This document shows positions 1-7,945 of a stretch of 64,000 nucleotides of DNA, in pieces (within the stretch, counting starts at the first letter, position 1; every line of letters starts with the position of its first letter). Origin of the DNA: Bin76 sp963665765 (GTDB taxonomy: Bacteria; Actinomycetota; Acidimicrobiia; Spongiisociales; ZC4RG35); NCBI GenBank assembly GCA_963665765.1, contig OY762464.1, forward strand, positions 2,880,023-2,944,022. The letters run 5' to 3'. The notes below the pieces were generated by a model. It ran no database searches, was not told the DNA's origin, and saw only the letters and a list, made by a program, of their open reading frames with translations. The position numbers and the translations under genes were made by a program.

Positions 1-1128
1 GGTGATGAGCGGGCGGTGGCGGCGGTGACCAGAAACCGACTCGAGCGACTGGGCATCACCGACCTATCCGAATACGCCCAGGTGGAGGAGCGCCCCAATC
101 TGGTGGCGAGGATTCCGGGGACGGGGGAAGGTCGAACCTTGGTTCTGTCCGGGCATCTTGACACCAAGCCGGCGGGAGATATGACTCGATGGGAAACCGA
201 CCCCTGGGATCCGGTGATCCGAAACGGCGACATCTATGGACTGGGATCGGGGGACATGAAAGTGGCGGTGGCCGCCATGGTGTATGCGGCGGCGGCGGTT
301 TCCCGCGCGGGCGGCTGGTCGGGTGAACTCCAGTTGGTGTTCACGGCCGATGAAGAGGCAGGTTCCAATCTGGGCTCCAAATGGATGGCGGAAAGCGGTT
401 ACCTCCGAGGCGACGCGGCGATTATCGGAGAGCCCTGCGGAGTGGTTTCGGAGTGGGAGAGCATCGGGGTGGTCTCCCGCGGGGCGGCCTTGGTGAAGAT
501 AGAAGTGGTGGGCACCCAGATGCACTCCAGTGTTTCCGACCGGTTCAATCCGATCAATGCCACAGTGGAGATGGCTTGGCTCATCCAGCGGATGCATGCC
601 GAAATGAAGAGCTATCTGACCTATCAGCCCCACCACCTGGGAGGCCCCGGCCCCACCGTCAACGTGGGTGTGATGGCCGAGGCGGGGGTGTTCTACGGCG
701 TATATCCGGGTAACGGGTGGTTTGCCTGCGATATCAGACTGGTGCCGGGAATGACCATCGAAAGTGTTACGGCCGACCTGCAGCGTTTTCTGGATGCCGC
801 GATGGCGGACAATCCGCGGCTTGACGCCCATTTGATAGTCGAAGGGGGTATCCCGGCCACCGAGATCGCCTTTGATCATCCGGTGGTGAGCGCCATCCGG
901 CATGCCACTTCCCATGTGCTGGGAAAGCAACTGGAACCTGCCCTCTTTCCCGGCGCCACCGACGCCTACAGTTTTCAGGTCCTGGCCGGAATCCCCACAG
1001 TGGCGGCCTTCGGCCCGGGCTATGTCCCTCGGGCACATTCTCCCAACGAACATCTGGCCGCTTCCGGCGTCTACGAGGCCTCCCGTATCTATGCCCTTTC
1101 AGCGCTGAGGTATCTCACCGAAGAGTGA
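1..1128 (+). CDS. M20 family metallo-hydrolase (ArgE/DapE type), 5' truncated by window
   Basis: The frame is open from the first base, so the true start lies upstream and the N-terminus is missing. M20 enzymes are cytosolic zinc hydrolases that remove an acyl or peptidyl group from an amino acid; the substrate here cannot be read from sequence. Landmarks in order: GHLDT (metal His/Asp), GSGDMK (bridging Asp), ADEEAG (general-base and metal Glu), IIGEP (metal ligand) and, near the C-terminus, PRAHSPNEH with the last His ligand. A lid/dimerisation segment lies between. All expected ligands are present, so it should be active. It converges on rnpB. Acetylornithine deacetylase, succinyl-diaminopimelate desuccinylase or a dipeptidase are all possible. 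Confidence 0.9.
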   Translation, partial: GDERAVAAVTRNRLERLGITDLSEYAQVEERPNLVARIPGTGEGRTLVLSGHLDTKPAGDMTRWETDPWDPVIRNGDIYGLGSGDMKVAVAAMVYAAAAVSRAGGWSGELQLVFTADEEAGSNLGSKWMAESGYLRGDAAIIGEPCGVVSEWESIGVVSRGAALVKIEVVGTQMHSSVSDRFNPINATVEMAWLIQRMHAEMKSYLTYQPHHLGGPGPTVNVGVMAEAGVFYGVYPGNGWFACDIRLVPGMTIESVTADLQRFLDAAMADNPRLDAHLIVEGGIPATEIAFDHPVVSAIRHATSHVLGKQLEPALFPGATDAYSFQVLAGIPTVAAFGPGYVPRAHSPNEHLAASGVYEASRIYALSALRYLTEE

Positions 1129-1202
1129 ACGCTCGGCGTTAGCCAGAATGCGGTGAGCGAACTATCTGGGGCATCTGCCCGGTTTTCCGCCGACCAATCA
1201 CG

Positions 1203-1592
1203 AGAAGAACGAGTCCGCCTGTAAGCCGGATTCTGTGAGGGTCGTTTCCGACCCCCGGTGACCATCCATCTGGGGCCGCCGTCGCCGGCGACCTCATGCG
1301 GCTCACCCGGGACGATCCAACGGGCCATTGCGTCCCTGCTCAGCCTTGCTCCGGGTGGGGTTTACCGAGCCGCCCCGGTCACCCGGGGCGCTGGTGGTCT
1401 CTTACACCACCGTTTCACCCTTGCCGACGCCCTCTCGCAAGAGAGGCAACGGCGGTCTGTTCTCTGTGGCACTTTCCGTCGGGTCACCCCGCCTGGGAGT
1501 TACCCAGCACCCTGCCCTGTGGAGTCCGGACTTTCCTCAAGCGCAAGACATCCGTCCCCGCCCGCGGCCACCCGGCGAACTCGCTCTTTCCT
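1203..1592 (-). ncRNA. rnpB: RNase P RNA component (bacterial class A)
   Basis: Catalytic RNA that matures the 5' ends of tRNAs. Read on the minus strand, the 5' half contains the universally conserved block GAGGAAAGTCCGGACTCC (complement at 1521-1538), and the 3' end carries ACAGAATCCGGCTTAC (complement at 1221-1236). These two blocks form the P4 pseudoknot core. The outermost P1 helix can be drawn between the sequence around 1580-1592 and that around 1203-1215. The span of about 390 nt fits a class A RNA. Exact ends are estimated from P1. Long frames across this stretch on the plus strand are spurious. Confidence 0.95.
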
Positions 1593-1681
1593 CTCATGTT
1601 ACGGCTTCTTGTTCGACAGCGAGCCTCCTATCCAAAGACAGTGACAGGTTTGGGCGGTCGGCGGGTACCGGCCGGATGCGT

Positions 1682-2083
1682 TCAGTCTGAGGTAGGCGTC
1701 CTGAAGCGGCAAGTGGGGCCGGAGGCGTTGGCAAGTCGTTTGTCCAGGGTGACCATCGGCATTTCAAGGGCTTCGGCCAGAGCCACGTACCATGCGTCGG
1801 ATGGAGTAACAGCGTGCCATAGCTCCCGGACCCGGTCGGCGAAGGGACGGAATGGATAGAGCGACAAGGGGAGGGTGATAAGTTCGGAATAGGCCAGTGC
1901 GACCGTGTCGTGTGAAATGCGGCCTCTCGCCTGGTTCCGCCGGAGGGCGTGTGCTGCTTCAGCGGTTATCAAGTGCGGGGCGGCAACCGGGTAGGACTCC
2001 ATTTGTTCCATGGACCAGGTTCCCTCGGGGCCGGTGTCGATCAAGGCTGACACCAAAACCGAAGCATCGACAACTACACTCAC
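1682..2083 (-). CDS. vapC: PIN-domain toxin of VapC type
   Basis: A 133-residue PIN-domain ribonuclease, the usual toxin partner of a VapB/FitA antitoxin; family members cleave tRNA or rRNA using Mg ions. The four acidic residues expected for the site are visible: Asp6 (VVVDAS), Glu42 (TAEAAHAL), Asp96 (PSDAWYVALAEAL) and Asp114 (VTLDKRLA). It overlaps the stop of the antitoxin gene by an ATGA junction, so the two are translationally coupled with the antitoxin first. A close but decayed relative lies at 11309-11603. The target RNA is unknown. Confidence 0.9.
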   Translation of the reverse strand: MSVVVDASVLVSALIDTGPEGTWSMEQMESYPVAAPHLITAEAAHALRRNQARGRISHDTVALAYSELITLPLSLYPFRPFADRVRELWHAVTPSDAWYVALAEALEMPMVTLDKRLANASGPTCRFRTPTSD

Positions 2084-2316
2084 CGGCGCCCTTCATGAAT
2101 GGCGGCAACGATCTCTTCGGCCGGTAACCTGACCCGACTGGTGTTCTTGCGCTCTCTGATGCGGGCCAGTACGGTTTCCATGTCGGGATTTTCGGCCATG
2201 GCTATCAGTTCCCGCCGCAGGTACTCTTGCAATGACCGCCCGTTTCTCGCAGCTCGGGCTGCTAATTCGTTGCGAGTCTGGTCTGGAACGTTTCTGACGG
2301 TGATCGATTTTGCCAT
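2080..2316 (-). CDS. FitA/VapB-like ribbon-helix-helix antitoxin
   Basis: Antitoxin and autorepressor partner of the downstream PIN toxin. The N-terminus (MAKSITVRNVPDQTRNEL) is the DNA-binding ribbon-helix-helix strand-helix of FitA-type proteins. The C-terminal tail (RVRLPAEEIVAAIHEGRR) is the acidic, flexible toxin-binding part. The start at 2316 gives 78 residues, the usual family length; in-frame starts at 2325 and 2361 are possible but add an unlikely Cys-rich leader. A TATAAT box at 2324-2329 would start transcription almost on this ATG, implying a leaderless message. The stop overlaps the vapC start. Confidence 0.85.
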   Translation of the reverse strand: MAKSITVRNVPDQTRNELAARAARNGRSLQEYLRRELIAMAENPDMETVLARIRERKNTSRVRLPAEEIVAAIHEGRR

Positions 2317-2323
2317 TGCCTTC

Positions 2324-2329
2324 ATTATA
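2324..2329 (-). promoter_or_regulatory. -10 box of the toxin-antitoxin pair, probable leaderless mRNA
   Basis: A perfect TATAAT on the minus strand lies 7 nt upstream of the antitoxin ATG at 2316. With usual geometry the transcript begins at or next to that ATG, so no Shine-Dalgarno is needed and none is visible. No convincing -35 hexamer is seen; activity may depend on antitoxin autoregulation. Confidence 0.5.
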
Positions 2330-2346
2330 CAGCTAATGCAGGTGAT

Positions 2347-2643
2347 ATGCATGCAAGCCACTGTCTGCTTTTCTTGGGTTGGCTATCCCATCCAAAGGGC
2401 AGGCGTTCGATTATTCTTGGCCCGACTGTGGCAGAGCAACTAGATGTTGATGCGTTGATCGCCCGGTATCGGGTTCGGGCCGAGGCGGTGCGGGAGCGGT
2501 CCCTGCCGCCGGTGGCCGGCGCCGAGCGACAAAGATTCATCAAACAGGCCGAAGAGGACTACTTGGATTTTTCCTTGGTTGCCGCGGCGCAATGGTCGGT
2601 GGAGGAAGGTCATCTGGTGCTCCGCATTCCTTTGGGCGGCTAG
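2347..2643 (+). CDS. Small conserved-looking hypothetical protein
   Basis: An up to 98-residue soluble protein of no recognised family. The downstream two thirds have strong high-GC third-position bias and a helical, charged composition (ALIARYRVRAEAVRERSL, then RFIKQAEEDYLDF), ending in VEEGHLVLRIPLGG. The start is uncertain: the ATG at 2347 would include an odd hydrophobic leader, while a GTG at 2428 would give a 71-residue product more like the biased part. It converges on, and overlaps by 4 nt, the stop of the ThyX-like gene. Function unknown. Confidence 0.55.
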   Translation: MHASHCLLFLGWLSHPKGRRSIILGPTVAEQLDVDALIARYRVRAEAVRERSLPPVAGAERQRFIKQAEEDYLDFSLVAAAQWSVEEGHLVLRIPLGG

Positions 2644-4277
2644 TTCCCAAACGACCATTGCATCTGGGTACCCCGAGTTCGTTGGGCGCCCCGACGCTCT
2701 GATTCCAGCCTTGCCAACTCAACCCCTTCGGTGTTGAGGAAGGTGAAAGCGTCGGCTATGCGGGTGTGGCCCGCTATTTCGGCGATCTGCCGGTGCATTT
2801 CGACGCACACTCGTCGGTAGTTGGGGTGCCCGGCCGGTTGGGTGCGCAGTTCGATGAGATGCAGCGCCTGACGGGCGTTCATCTCCATCATGAACCTGAT
2901 GCGATAGGCGAAAGGCACGGCATACTGGGCAACCTGCCGACCAAGGGATTCACGGAGTCGCTCGTAAAGCTCTCCGGTTTGTTCCATCGCCAGGTCCCAG
3001 GAACTCGCCAGGCCGGCTTCGGACAGTTCCTCGGGCCGGTCGTTTCCGAGACGGGTGGCCAGGGGCTGCCATTCGATGGTCATCATCCGATGGCGTTGGA
3101 GATCCCGAAACGCCCCGAAGTCGCATACCACGTCGAACCGGTAGTAGCTTCGCTCCAGCGCTCTGCCCGGCTTATGCCTCCGGTTGCCCCGGTCTCCCAC
3201 CAGCGATCCGATCAACTCGGTGATCTGCTCCGCCGGCATCTGATCCACCACCTCCCGTAACTGGGCGTCGGAGAATTCGGAGACTCCATACAGCGCGGCG
3301 GCGGCTAATTTGCGCTCGGCGGCGGGATCCCAGTCGGTGAGGGTTACCTCGGCGGCCGGCGTCGGACGAATGTTCAATCGGTCGGCCATCTCCTCGAGAC
3401 GGGAATTGGTCTCCGACAGGTAGCGACTCCACAGCATTCCCCGATCGGGTAGATCCACCCTGGTCAGAAAGGAGGGGATGACCTTGCGCAATTCGGCGAG
3501 CATCATTGACCCGTAATTCTGAACCTCCTGTAGAGGGTGAGCCTGCATGCGGATTACGGCCATTTCGTAGGCTTGACCGGTGGCGTATATGCCTACGTTA
3601 GAGAGGGTGGAGGCAGGCAGCATCCCCCGGATAGAGTCGAAGGCCTTGGCCCGGATGGCGGCGTTATGGACCCATTCGGGGTCCTTTCTCCGGCGAGGGT
3701 GGCGTTTGGTGAAGTATTCGATCATCACCGGGCGCATGTCTCGGTAGGTGTCGAACAGGCGAGCCATCATGTTCAGGTACTCCTGCCGCAGAGGCGAGTT
3801 CTCTATCTCGGGAGGAAGGAAAAACCGGTATCTTCCTCCCAGGGGCTGGTCATAGCCGATATAGCGGGTGGACTGCTCCAGGTAGGCGGCCAGCCGCCCC
3901 CATTCCAGCACTTTGGTCAATAGATTGGAAGCCTGTTCGCAGGCCAGGTGTACCCCTCCCAACTGGGTCACGGAATCGTCTCCGTATTCGTAGAAGACCC
4001 GCCGGTAGAGATCCTCGGCCCGCTTGAGCTTGATCAGAGGATCATCCCGGTCCATCTCGGCGGCGATTGCCGCGATGCCCACCGAGGCATCGGTCACGAA
4101 TTCGTCGAGGAACAGTCGGCGCAGCGACTTGTGGGTGCGGCTATAGCGGGCGAAAAGCGCCCCTTTCACCACTTCGGGCAGGTTGATGAGAGCGAACACC
4201 GGCCCGTCCGGATTGGTGAAAAAGCGCCCCAGGACGGCTTGCTCTTCTTCGGTGAAAGGCTCTCGGTGGTAGACCAT
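2640..4277 (-). CDS. thyX: Double-domain FAD-dependent thymidylate synthase (ThyX family)
   Basis: Makes dTMP from dUMP using FAD, NADPH and methylene-tetrahydrofolate. At 545 residues it is about twice the usual ThyX length and contains two ThyX-like halves. The N-terminal half keeps the substrate-side motif YLEQSTRY (about residue 132-139) but has EWGR where the RHR signature should be. The C-terminal half has QRHRMMTIEWQ, the flavin/substrate RHR motif (about residue 400). The active site may thus be assembled from two complementary halves, as in other long actinobacterial and deinococcal members. No thyA is seen in the window. Convergent with the small gene at 2347. Confidence 0.85.
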   Translation of the reverse strand: MVYHREPFTEEEQAVLGRFFTNPDGPVFALINLPEVVKGALFARYSRTHKSLRRLFLDEFVTDASVGIAAIAAEMDRDDPLIKLKRAEDLYRRVFYEYGDDSVTQLGGVHLACEQASNLLTKVLEWGRLAAYLEQSTRYIGYDQPLGGRYRFFLPPEIENSPLRQEYLNMMARLFDTYRDMRPVMIEYFTKRHPRRRKDPEWVHNAAIRAKAFDSIRGMLPASTLSNVGIYATGQAYEMAVIRMQAHPLQEVQNYGSMMLAELRKVIPSFLTRVDLPDRGMLWSRYLSETNSRLEEMADRLNIRPTPAAEVTLTDWDPAAERKLAAAALYGVSEFSDAQLREVVDQMPAEQITELIGSLVGDRGNRRHKPGRALERSYYRFDVVCDFGAFRDLQRHRMMTIEWQPLATRLGNDRPEELSEAGLASSWDLAMEQTGELYERLRESLGRQVAQYAVPFAYRIRFMMEMNARQALHLIELRTQPAGHPNYRRVCVEMHRQIAEIAGHTRIADAFTFLNTEGVELARLESERRGAQRTRGTQMQWSFGN

Positions 4278-4330
4278 GGGAGCTAATAATGATATGGAAG
4301 CCCACCCGTTCGGTACTGTATCTCTCTTAG

Positions 4331-4609
4331 ATGACTCCAGGTTTTTTTCGGGCGCTGATCGGCGTTTTGGTGGTAATCGGACTCGCTCTGGCGGTGATTC
4401 CCCTGCTGGCCGCCCTGGATCTTGCCCGCGGGGGGAGGGGGTTTGGTATCTGTCCCGACGGGGTATGGCTGTGCGCCTCTCCCTACCTTCCGGTACTGCG
4501 GGTCACCGGCTTGGTGGGACTGGGAATGGGCGCGGTGGCGGTGGGCATACGTCTTGCTCGACGGGGGCTGCGCTGGGCGGAGAAAGAGGAAATGTCTTCT
4601 TCGAGGTAG
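4331..4609 (+). CDS. Small two-helix membrane protein, unknown
   Basis: A 92-residue protein with two hydrophobic segments, roughly residues 6-30 (ALIGVLVVIGLALAVIPLL) and 56-75 (VTGLVGLGMGAVAVGI), joined by a Cys-containing loop (GICPDGVWLC) and followed by a basic then acidic cytoplasmic tail. The two loop cysteines could form a disulfide if the loop is outside. Divergent from thyX with about 50 nt between starts. No family recognised. Confidence 0.55.
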   Translation: MTPGFFRALIGVLVVIGLALAVIPLLAALDLARGGRGFGICPDGVWLCASPYLPVLRVTGLVGLGMGAVAVGIRLARRGLRWAEKEEMSSSR

Positions 4610-4725
4610 GTTCCCGCCCAAGCCCAAGAGTCGGCAAAACCAGATCTATCTCGCGAAACCGCCGCCCCCGGGTGGCAATCGGCGTGTTTCTCCCTCCCTA
4701 CAAGCGTGGCTCGAATTTGGGTTCT

Positions 4726-4769
4726 ACGGCTTTGTTCGCAGCTACGAACGGCTTTGTTCGCAGCTACGA
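4726..4769. repeat. Perfect 22-bp tandem direct repeat
   Basis: ACGGCTTTGTTCGCAGCTACGA occurs twice head-to-tail without a mismatch (4726-4747 and 4748-4769). The second copy covers the stop of the antitoxin gene ending at 4764, so a change in repeat number could alter that protein's C-terminus or its 3' flank. Confidence 0.9.
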
Positions 4770-4979
4770 CGAACCGGTGCCACTCATTGACGAAGAACCA
4801 TGTCCAAACACTACTTGCTGACCCTCAATCATCTTGAGGGCGTTGCGCGCCGCTTGACGAGCTATCTCCCGTTGATGCTGAGCATCGTGCACGGGGGTCA
4901 ACTCGCTGTTCTCGAACGCATCGAGGATTTCCTTCTCCTCGGGACTCAATTCATAGCTCACGGAACTACCTCCTCCCAT
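4764..4979 (-). CDS. Antitoxin partner of BrnT-type toxin
   Basis: A 71-residue protein following the BrnT-like toxin with a 14-nt overlap. The segment LSPEEKEILDAFENSEL followed by a helix rich in Arg/Gln/Ala (QREIARQAARNALKMI) matches the short antitoxins that often accompany BrnT, which start with an L-[ST]-P-E-E-[KQ]-E-[IL]-L-type helix. The Ser/Gly-rich tail lies on a tandem DNA repeat and may be a recent extension. It should bind the toxin and repress the pair. The toxin-first order is normal for BrnTA. Confidence 0.7.
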   Translation of the reverse strand: MGGGSSVSYELSPEEKEILDAFENSELTPVHDAQHQREIARQAARNALKMIEGQQVVFGHGSSSMSGTGSS

Positions 4980-5244
4980 ATCCCCCGATCGCTTTGCGGC
5001 TAGGGATAATGGCCTTGAGAGATATTGTACCGTCTGGCTCTGTCACAAACGGCACGAGATACAGGTAATCGTCAATGTCCACAACATAGATCATTTGGCC
5101 GGGATAACGCTCCTGGTTCGGGTGGTTGACCGTAGCAACCAAATCGCCTCCGTCTAGGGCGGCGGTCACATCTTCGAAGGAGATTTCCCGTTGCCTCATG
5201 AGTTGTCGGTTCTTGCTCTCATTCCAGTTGAAGTACATTTCCAT
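4966..5244 (-). CDS. BrnT-type RNase toxin
   Basis: A RelE-fold ribonuclease of the BrnT family. The characteristic N-terminus (YFNWNESKNRQLMRQREISFEDV) resembles the family pattern of an F-x-W-[DN]-x-x-K start followed by a helix and SFE. It continues with a beta sheet containing ERYPGQMIYVVDIDDYLYLVPFV and a basic C-terminus (SRKAIGGYGRR). The start at 5244 (92 residues) fits the family; an upstream start at 5271 adds nine atypical residues. It is the first gene of a two-gene unit with its antitoxin. Confidence 0.75.
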   Translation of the reverse strand: MEMYFNWNESKNRQLMRQREISFEDVTAALDGGDLVATVNHPNQERYPGQMIYVVDIDDYLYLVPFVTEPDGTISLKAIIPSRKAIGGYGRR

Positions 5245-5287
5245 AGAACTGTCCGCACTCAGTTGGCACAAAGTTGGTGGCGCCGAT

Positions 5288-5764
5288 TCAGGCGCCGGGG
5301 ATCGGGATGCCCATTTCCTGCAGACTTTGGGTGGTCAGGAATAGACCCTCGGAGGAGGCGCACACCGTGGTGGCGGACAATAGCTGGGCTGAGATAGTCA
5401 GGCGCTTGCCGCGTCGTTCCTCCACCCGCCCCCGTACACTCAGATGCGCGCCTTCCACCGGGGCAGGGCGGTGGAATCTGACCTGCAGGCGTCCGGTGAC
5501 CACCATGGTGTGGCAGGTGAGGATCGCCGCCCATACCGATATTTCATCCAGGGTGGTGGTGACCACCCCACCGTGCAACGTTCCCTCGGTCCCGCGATGC
5601 TCGGCGCGGGGATCGAATTCGGCGAACGCCATGCCGTCCTCGAAGCGAAATCGGTCCATTCGGAGCCCGTGAGGATTGGCCCGGCCACAGGCGAAACACC
5701 CTTCGCCGTAGTACCTGCGCACCTCGGCGATCAGCTTTCCGACGGCGGCGTCTTGAGGTTTCAT
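5288..5764 (-). CDS. Hotdog-fold acyl-CoA thioesterase (PaaI-like)
   Basis: A 158-residue single-hotdog protein that probably hydrolyses an acyl-CoA thioester. The N-terminal CFACGRANPHGL pair of cysteines is typical of a 4HBT subgroup. The core helix carries LHGGVVTTTLDEI, with the HGG and the Asp/Glu seen in active-site helices of PaaI-type thioesterases. This is followed by VTGRLQVRFHRPAP and ERRGKRLTISAQL strands. Substrate not predictable. It is divergent from the endonuclease III gene with about 85 nt between the likely starts. Confidence 0.8.
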   Translation of the reverse strand: MKPQDAAVGKLIAEVRRYYGEGCFACGRANPHGLRMDRFRFEDGMAFAEFDPRAEHRGTEGTLHGGVVTTTLDEISVWAAILTCHTMVVTGRLQVRFHRPAPVEGAHLSVRGRVEERRGKRLTISAQLLSATTVCASSEGLFLTTQSLQEMGIPIPGA

Positions 5765-5849
5765 CGGTCAGGTTGGCCCGTGATCGGGACAATAGGAGGC
5801 TTGCCCCCGGGTGGGGCGCCGGAGCAGAGGGGCGGTGGCAAGTAGCATC

Positions 5850-6536
5850 ATGGTTCGAGTGGCATCCAAGTTCCTGTCGGACGGTAGCGCGCCCACCCCC
5901 GCCCAGCGGGGAAAAGCGCGGGCGGTGCTCAACCGTCTGGTTCGCCGCTATCGGTCGGCCCGGACGGCGTTGGATTACCGGGACCCCTGGGAGCTTTTGG
6001 TGTCCACGGTGCTGTCCGCTCAGACCACCGATGAGAATGTCAACCGGGTGGCGCCGGAACTCTTCCGCCGATGGCCCACCGCCGCTGATCTGGGCGAGGC
6101 CGATCTGAAAGAGGTGGAGAAGGCGGTGTTCTCCACCGGCTTTTACCGGCAAAAAGCGCGCTCGATTGTGGAGCTCTCCCGCGACCTCACGGAGCGATTC
6201 GGAGGGGTGGTGCCCGCCGACCTCGATCAACTGGTAACCCTGCGGGGGGTGGGAAGAAAGACGGCCAGCGTGGTGCTGGCCGAAGCCTTCAATATTCCCG
6301 CCATCGCGGTCGACACCCATGTCCGGCGGGTGACCGGACGGATCGGACTCACCGGGCAGACCGACCCCGCCAAGATCGAGAGAGACCTCAAGGCGCTTTA
6401 TCCCACCAAGGATTGGACCGGCATATCCATGAGATTCATCCAGTTCGGGCGGGAGGTTTGCGACGCTCGGGCTCCTCGTTGTGAGGAATGCGAGATGATG
6501 CGGGACAGACTGTGCAACTGGCCGGCTCGATCCTGA
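5850..6536 (+). CDS. nth: Endonuclease III, base-excision DNA glycosylase/AP lyase
   Basis: Removes oxidised pyrimidines and nicks the abasic site. The helix-hairpin-helix with the catalytic Lys is LRGVGRKTASVVLAEAF; the catalytic Asp is in AVDTHVRRV; an early STVLSAQTTDENVN segment is also typical. The C-terminal iron-sulfur loop is present (VCDARAPRCEECEMMRDRLC, C-x6-C-x2-C-x7-C, with a slightly long last spacing). The start at 5850 (ATG) is chosen; a GTG at 5811 preceded at longer distance by AGGAGG would add 13 residues. Divergent from the thioesterase. Confidence 0.93.
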   Translation: MVRVASKFLSDGSAPTPAQRGKARAVLNRLVRRYRSARTALDYRDPWELLVSTVLSAQTTDENVNRVAPELFRRWPTAADLGEADLKEVEKAVFSTGFYRQKARSIVELSRDLTERFGGVVPADLDQLVTLRGVGRKTASVVLAEAFNIPAIAVDTHVRRVTGRIGLTGQTDPAKIERDLKALYPTKDWTGISMRFIQFGREVCDARAPRCEECEMMRDRLCNWPARS

Positions 6537-6561
6537 GCTTCGCCCAACCCGGTCTCGGTCT

Positions 6562-7917
6562 GTGATCGGGACCCCGGGACGGAGATGGGATCGGCGGATT
6601 CTGGCTCTGGCGGCGCCGGCCCTGGCCGCTCTGGTGGCAGATCCGCTGTTGTCGTTGGTGGACACGGCCTTCGTGGGGCGGCTGGGACGGGTGGAACTGG
6701 CGGCGTTGGGGGTGGACGCCGCATTGTTCGGGATGGCGTTCGCCGCCTGCAATTTCCTGGCGTTCGTCACCACTCCGATGGTCGCCCAGAGTTTGGGTCG
6801 GGGTGATCGGGCCGAAGCGGGCAGGGTGGTCACCCAGGCGATGGTGACCGCGGCCGGTCTGGGGGTGCTGGGGGTGGCATTGTTCTGGACGATCTCAGGG
6901 GGGTTGGTGAGTCTTATGCAGGCTTCGGCGGAGGTGACCGACCCGGCGGTTGAGTATCTGCGTATCCGGTCCCTGGCCTTCCCGGCGGCTTTGCTGCATC
7001 TGGCTTCCCACGGGATCTACCGGGGATACCAGGACACTCGCACCCCGATGTGGATTTCGGTGGGGGTGAACGGCTTCAACGCCCTGTTGGATCCGGTGCT
7101 GATCTTCGGCTTGGGGTGGGGTTTGGCCGGGGCGGCGTGGTCGACGGTCTGCGCCCAGTGGGTGGGCGCGGCGATATTTCTCCGGTTGTTGCGCCGTCGC
7201 GCCCATTTGGAGGGATGGTCGGCCCGCCGGTCGGAGTGGGGAGGGTTGCTGCATTTTTGGGGTGTGGGGGCCGTGTTGGCGCTCCGAACCATCTTCTTGG
7301 TGGGCGCCCTGACTCTGACGGTGGCAGCTGCCGCCCGGGTCGGGACGGTGGAGGTGGCTGCTCATCAGATCATGATCGGGGTGTGGGCGCTCTGCTCCTT
7401 CACACTCGACTCCCTGGCCATTGCCGGACAGGCCCTGGTGGGGTCACAGGCCGGACGCCGGGATCGGGACACCGCCCAAGAGGTGACCAGACGACTGCTG
7501 GGATGGGGACTGGCGCTGGGTGCCCTGATCGCCGGATTGTTGCTACTGATCTCGCCCTGGTTGGGAAGCTGGTTCACCGAAGATCCCCAGGTGGCGCGCG
7601 CGGTGGGCGACGTGGTTCCCCTGGCTGCCCTTATGCAGCCGGTGGCTGCCCTGGTCTTCGTGGCTGACGGGGTTTTCATGGCGGTGCTGGCGGTTCGACT
7701 ACTGGCGGTCTCCACCGGAGCGGGTTTGGCGGTGGCCGCCACGGTGCTGTGGGTGTCGGCTTCGGTGGGAGGAGGACTCCCCGGGGTATGGTGGGCGATT
7801 ATCGGGATGATCGGCGCCCGGCTGCTGGTGTTTGTCTGGGGAGGACGGAAGGGGCTTTCGCCATGGATACCAGAAGGCGGGATAGAATCCGGTCAGAGGC
7901 ATTCGTCTCCCAACTAG
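6562..7917 (+). CDS. MATE family efflux transporter (DinF-like)
   Basis: A 451-residue inner-membrane exporter with about twelve hydrophobic helices in two pseudo-repeats. Features of MATE/DinF proteins are visible: an N-terminal RRILALAAPALAALVADPLLSLVDTAFVG, then LAFVTTPMVAQSLGRGDRAEAG, and in the second half GVWALCSFTLDSLAIAGQALVG. Family members exchange cations for drugs or metabolites; substrate unknown. GTG start at 6562, 25 nt after nth, so co-transcription with nth is likely. Confidence 0.87.
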   Translation: MIGTPGRRWDRRILALAAPALAALVADPLLSLVDTAFVGRLGRVELAALGVDAALFGMAFAACNFLAFVTTPMVAQSLGRGDRAEAGRVVTQAMVTAAGLGVLGVALFWTISGGLVSLMQASAEVTDPAVEYLRIRSLAFPAALLHLASHGIYRGYQDTRTPMWISVGVNGFNALLDPVLIFGLGWGLAGAAWSTVCAQWVGAAIFLRLLRRRAHLEGWSARRSEWGGLLHFWGVGAVLALRTIFLVGALTLTVAAAARVGTVEVAAHQIMIGVWALCSFTLDSLAIAGQALVGSQAGRRDRDTAQEVTRRLLGWGLALGALIAGLLLLISPWLGSWFTEDPQVARAVGDVVPLAALMQPVAALVFVADGVFMAVLAVRLLAVSTGAGLAVAATVLWVSASVGGGLPGVWWAIIGMIGARLLVFVWGGRKGLSPWIPEGGIESGQRHSSPN

Positions 7918-7945
7918 AAACACCGGCGGAAAGGTCGAAGGTCAG

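Noticed and set aside
64..1053. Long minus-strand frames opposite strongly biased genes (for example 64-1053, 5544-6833, 12363-13910, 16831-18003).
   Set aside because: They are the mirror of high-GC coding frames, lack ribosome sites and have Pro/Arg/His-rich, non-protein-like composition.
1258..1859. Long plus-strand frames of 120-187 codons across 1258-1859.
   Set aside because: They overlie the RNase P RNA gene on the other strand, and their composition is that of the RNA helices, with no recognisable protein.
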